Assembly: GCF_900129325.1 (NCBI RefSeq)
Contig: NZ_FQUP01000001.1
Location: 1,178,001-1,242,000, forward strand
Origin: Kaistia soli DSM 19436
GTDB lineage: Bacteria; Pseudomonadota; Alphaproteobacteria; Rhizobiales; Kaistiaceae
DNA: 64,000 nt
Direction of reading: 5' to 3'
Shown here one piece after another: positions 62,556-64,000 of the stretch; position 1 is the stretch's first letter, and every line of letters begins with the position of its first letter. The notes under the pieces were generated by a model, which saw nothing but the letters and a program-made list of their open reading frames with translations, did not search any database and was not told the DNA's origin. The position numbers and the translations under genes are program-made.

Positions 62556-63246
62556 TATTCGTCTGACCCCCTCGGAATCTCCGATGCTCGACCAGCACTC
62601 CGATAATCCGGTCGTAACTGTCATCAAGCGAAATCGTCTCGGTCAGAAAATCGGGATTGCAAGGCACCAGATCGGCGAGAAGGTCACCCTCCTTCGATCG
62701 GCGCAGCATCCGAAGCTGCCGCAAACGAGGAAGGGGATGGTCTAGGCCCCTGAAGAACACCATGTCGCCCGGCTCTGCTGTTATGCCAGTGTCCCCGATA
62801 ACCAAATCTCCGATAATATAGTCGGGCGAATTGCTCTTGTCCGCAACAGAAAGGGCGAACAAATCCCCTATTCCGTCTCGTTGCGCCAACACTGTAGTAT
62901 CATCGATCTCCGATGTTGGTGTTTCCCGACCCCACTGACCGAACGACTTGAGTTCTAACCAGTCAATCATCTTGGCGACACGTCTTCGGTAGGGTTCGAT
63001 ATCAAATTCTCGCCCCTTCGGAACGCGCTTTTCGGCTCCGCCGTTGACGAGCCACTCGTAGTCGACAGCATAGAGCTCAGACAAGAGCATCATGCGATCC
63101 ATTGCCGGCCTGGTCCGCCCAGTCTCCCATTGCGAAACGGACTGAACACTGATGTTCAGCCGATCCGCGACGACCTGCTGCGACAAGCCGGCAAATTGGC
63201 GGGCCTCTCGGAGGCGGTCGCCCAAGGTTTTCTTTTCATCGGTCAT
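62548..63246 (-). CDS. CI-like repressor with HTH and S24-like C-terminal domain
   Basis: 232 residues from MTDEKKTLGDRLREARQFAG. XRE helix-turn-helix at about 8-65 (LSQQVVADRLNISVQSVSQW, then ETGRTRP). The C-terminal part (about 135-232) resembles the LexA/CI S24 peptidase fold: DKSNSPDYIIGD fits the DxSMxPxYxxGD block with Ser retained, and EPGDMVFF follows. The Lys expected in the second catalytic block is not evident (RLRQLRMLRR), so self-cleavage may be lost or use a different residue. Divergent from a Cro/YdaS-like gene. Confidence 0.85.
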   Translation of the reverse strand: MTDEKKTLGDRLREARQFAGLSQQVVADRLNISVQSVSQWETGRTRPAMDRMMLLSELYAVDYEWLVNGGAEKRVPKGREFDIEPYRRRVAKMIDWLELKSFGQWGRETPTSEIDDTTVLAQRDGIGDLFALSVADKSNSPDYIIGDLVIGDTGITAEPGDMVFFRGLDHPLPRLRQLRMLRRSKEGDLLADLVPCNPDFLTETISLDDSYDRIIGVLVEHRRFRGGQTNIK

Positions 63247-63327
63247 GGCGGCAGCATAAAGCGCCGCTTCATCAGCCGATATCAAGTTTCACTTGAATTC
63301 GTGCTTAATTTCTGCTTGATATCAAGA
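63247..63327. promoter_or_regulatory. Switch region of element 2 with TCAAG/CTTGA operators
   Basis: TCAAG-TTTCA-CTTGA at 63282-63296 and a tight palindrome CTTGATATCAAG at 63315-63326 that ends 1 bp before the Cro-like ATG. A repressor bound there would block both transcription and translation start. No Shine-Dalgarno sequence is present for the rightward gene. Confidence 0.75.
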
Positions 63328-63579
63328 ATGAGCAAAAAACCCCCGGCAATTTCCCTCGCGATCCAGGCTGTCGGCAGCGCCAAGGCGCTGGCGGAACAGC
63401 TTGGAATCTCCCTTCAAGCCGTTTCTCAATGGAAGTGCATCCCGTCAGGCAGGGTGCTGGCCGTTGAGCGCGTGACGGGGGTGCCCCGCCACGTCTTGCG
63501 TCCGGATATCTATCCGGCCCAACGGGAACGCTTCGTGGAGTTGGGTCAATCCGACATCCATAAGGTCCAGCCCCAATGA
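63328..63579 (+). CDS. YdaS/Cro-like regulator
   Basis: 83 residues from MSKKPPAISLAIQAVG. AKALAEQLGISLQAVSQWK followed by PSGRVLAVERVTGVPRHVLRPDIYP is the YdaS-like Cro pattern common in prophages of Proteobacteria. Divergent from the repressor. The longer frame to 63130 lies over the repressor gene. Stop overlaps a tiny downstream frame. Confidence 0.82.
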   Translation: MSKKPPAISLAIQAVGSAKALAEQLGISLQAVSQWKCIPSGRVLAVERVTGVPRHVLRPDIYPAQRERFVELGQSDIHKVQPQ

Positions 63580-63656
63580 CATCGATCTATCTCGACTGTC
63601 CAAACGGTGTGTGGGCCTTCGAAAAAAGTCCTGCTAGCGATAGAGGCGCCGCATGA
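63576..63656 (+). CDS. Possible 26-residue linker gene
   Basis: MTSIYLDCPNGVWAFEKSPA starts in an ATGA overlap with the Cro-like stop and ends in an ATGA overlap with the RNase HI start. Double coupling is suggestive; there is no other evidence. Confidence 0.35.
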   Translation: MTSIYLDCPNGVWAFEKSPASDRGAA

Positions 63657-64000
63657 CCAAGATGCGTTGGGATCTTGCGAAGCGGCCGAAGCCGGAATTA
63701 CAGACTCCGTTCGGCGGCGGGTTTGCCTTTCTGTCTCATCCGCGCCCCCGGCGGGCGTCGACGCGTAGGGAGGCACTGAGTGCCGAGGCGGCAGCCGCTG
63801 CGGCAGCGTTCGGACCAGTTAACGTCATCAAGGCGCCAGTCGCTGGCGAGGTGCGGCGACTGCATGTGAGGTCCGATGAGGACATCATGCGAGCTCGGTC
63901 GCTGCTTGCCGATCACGTCGGAGCCGACATTGAGGTCTTCACCGACGGCGGCTGCTCGCCCAACCCAGGCGCTGGCGGCTGGGGCGTCGTCGTGCTGGTC
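63653..64000 (+). CDS. Ribonuclease HI with N-terminal extension (3' end outside window)
   Basis: 116 codons are visible. After about 95 residues of Ala/Arg-rich extension, the sequence IEVFTDGGCSPNPGAGGWGV appears, the first strand of RNase HI with the catalytic Asp in TDGG. The enzyme would remove RNA from RNA-DNA hybrids. Coupled to the Cro-like gene through a tiny frame, so it belongs to the early rightward operon of element 2. The remaining catalytic residues lie beyond the edge. Confidence 0.82.
   Translation, partial: MTKMRWDLAKRPKPELQTPFGGGFAFLSHPRPRRASTRREALSAEAAAAAAAFGPVNVIKAPVAGEVRRLHVRSDEDIMRARSLLADHVGADIEVFTDGGCSPNPGAGGWGVVVLV

Larger units (their letters stand above)
57175..64000. 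mobile_element. Second integrative element (prophage-like) at tRNA-Phe, right end outside window
   Basis: Begins after tRNA-Phe with an integrase and an AlpA-like helix-turn-helix gene. It continues with unknown small genes, divergent ribbon-helix-helix regulators, a coiled-coil DUF3102-like protein and a CI/Cro-like switch, and reaches the start of an RNase HI gene at the edge. Almost all genes are of mobile-element type and none is a recognisable chromosomal gene. Without the distal attachment repeat I cannot tell a prophage from another integrative element. Confidence 0.85.

Overview
The window is GC-rich DNA from an alphaproteobacterium. The chromosomal genes murA, a DUF2948 gene, hisD, a UPF0262 gene, an LMW phosphatase, maf, yacG and tRNA-Phe follow an order I recall from Hyphomicrobiales (Rhizobiales). 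GcrA-type and DUF982 proteins fit the same group. I cannot name the genus.

Layout. (1) 1-6415, chromosome: a very large modular exported protein running off the left edge, a GAF-GGDEF diguanylate cyclase and a small periplasmic protein, all on the minus strand. (2) 6416-51276, a complete HK97-type siphovirus prophage in tRNA-Thr(GGT), bounded by a perfect 49-bp direct repeat that predicts an excised genome of 44,812 bp. (3) 51228-57174, chromosome: intact tRNA-Thr, murA, hisD, maf, yacG and tRNA-Phe(GAA). (4) 57175 to beyond the right edge: a second integrative element directly downstream of tRNA-Phe, of which only the integrase end and a regulatory region are visible.

The prophage runs as follows. 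A leftward early operon (15.0 to 6.5 kb) carries small proteins, a MazG-like and an HD nucleotide hydrolase, a DUF2303 protein, a phage sliding clamp, a Gp37/Gp68 protein, SSB, an excisionase-like protein and integrase. A repressor/Cro-like switch sits at 15.8-15.9 kb. A rightward arm carries a CII-like regulator, a GcrA-like protein, a DNA methyltransferase broken at a G9 tract, a CHC2/Toprim primase and a DUF5906-type helicase. Next come a 300-bp array of about a dozen 9-bp repeats (candidate origin) and a NusG/RfaH-like protein that may antiterminate the late genes. The late operon encodes HNH nuclease, terminase, portal, S49 protease, capsid, connectors, tail tube, G/GT chaperones with a clear -1 frameshift site, tape measure with an M15-like zinc peptidase domain, NlpC/P60 and J-like tip proteins, and a tail fibre with a GDSL esterase domain. 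Lysis follows with holin, GH24 lysozyme and overlapping Rz/Rz1 spanins. A lipoprotein moron is inserted backwards in the tail genes.

Element 2 has its own tyrosine integrase and AlpA-like factor, several unknown small genes, and a pair of paralogous divergent ribbon-helix-helix proteins sharing a 9-bp repeat array. It also has a CI-like repressor and YdaS/Cro-like pair with repeated TCAAG-N5-CTTGA operators, and the start of an RNase HI. Most phage genes are coupled by ATGA, GTGA or TGATG overlaps, which helped set many starts. No database search was possible, so family names rest on recognised motifs, length and gene order.
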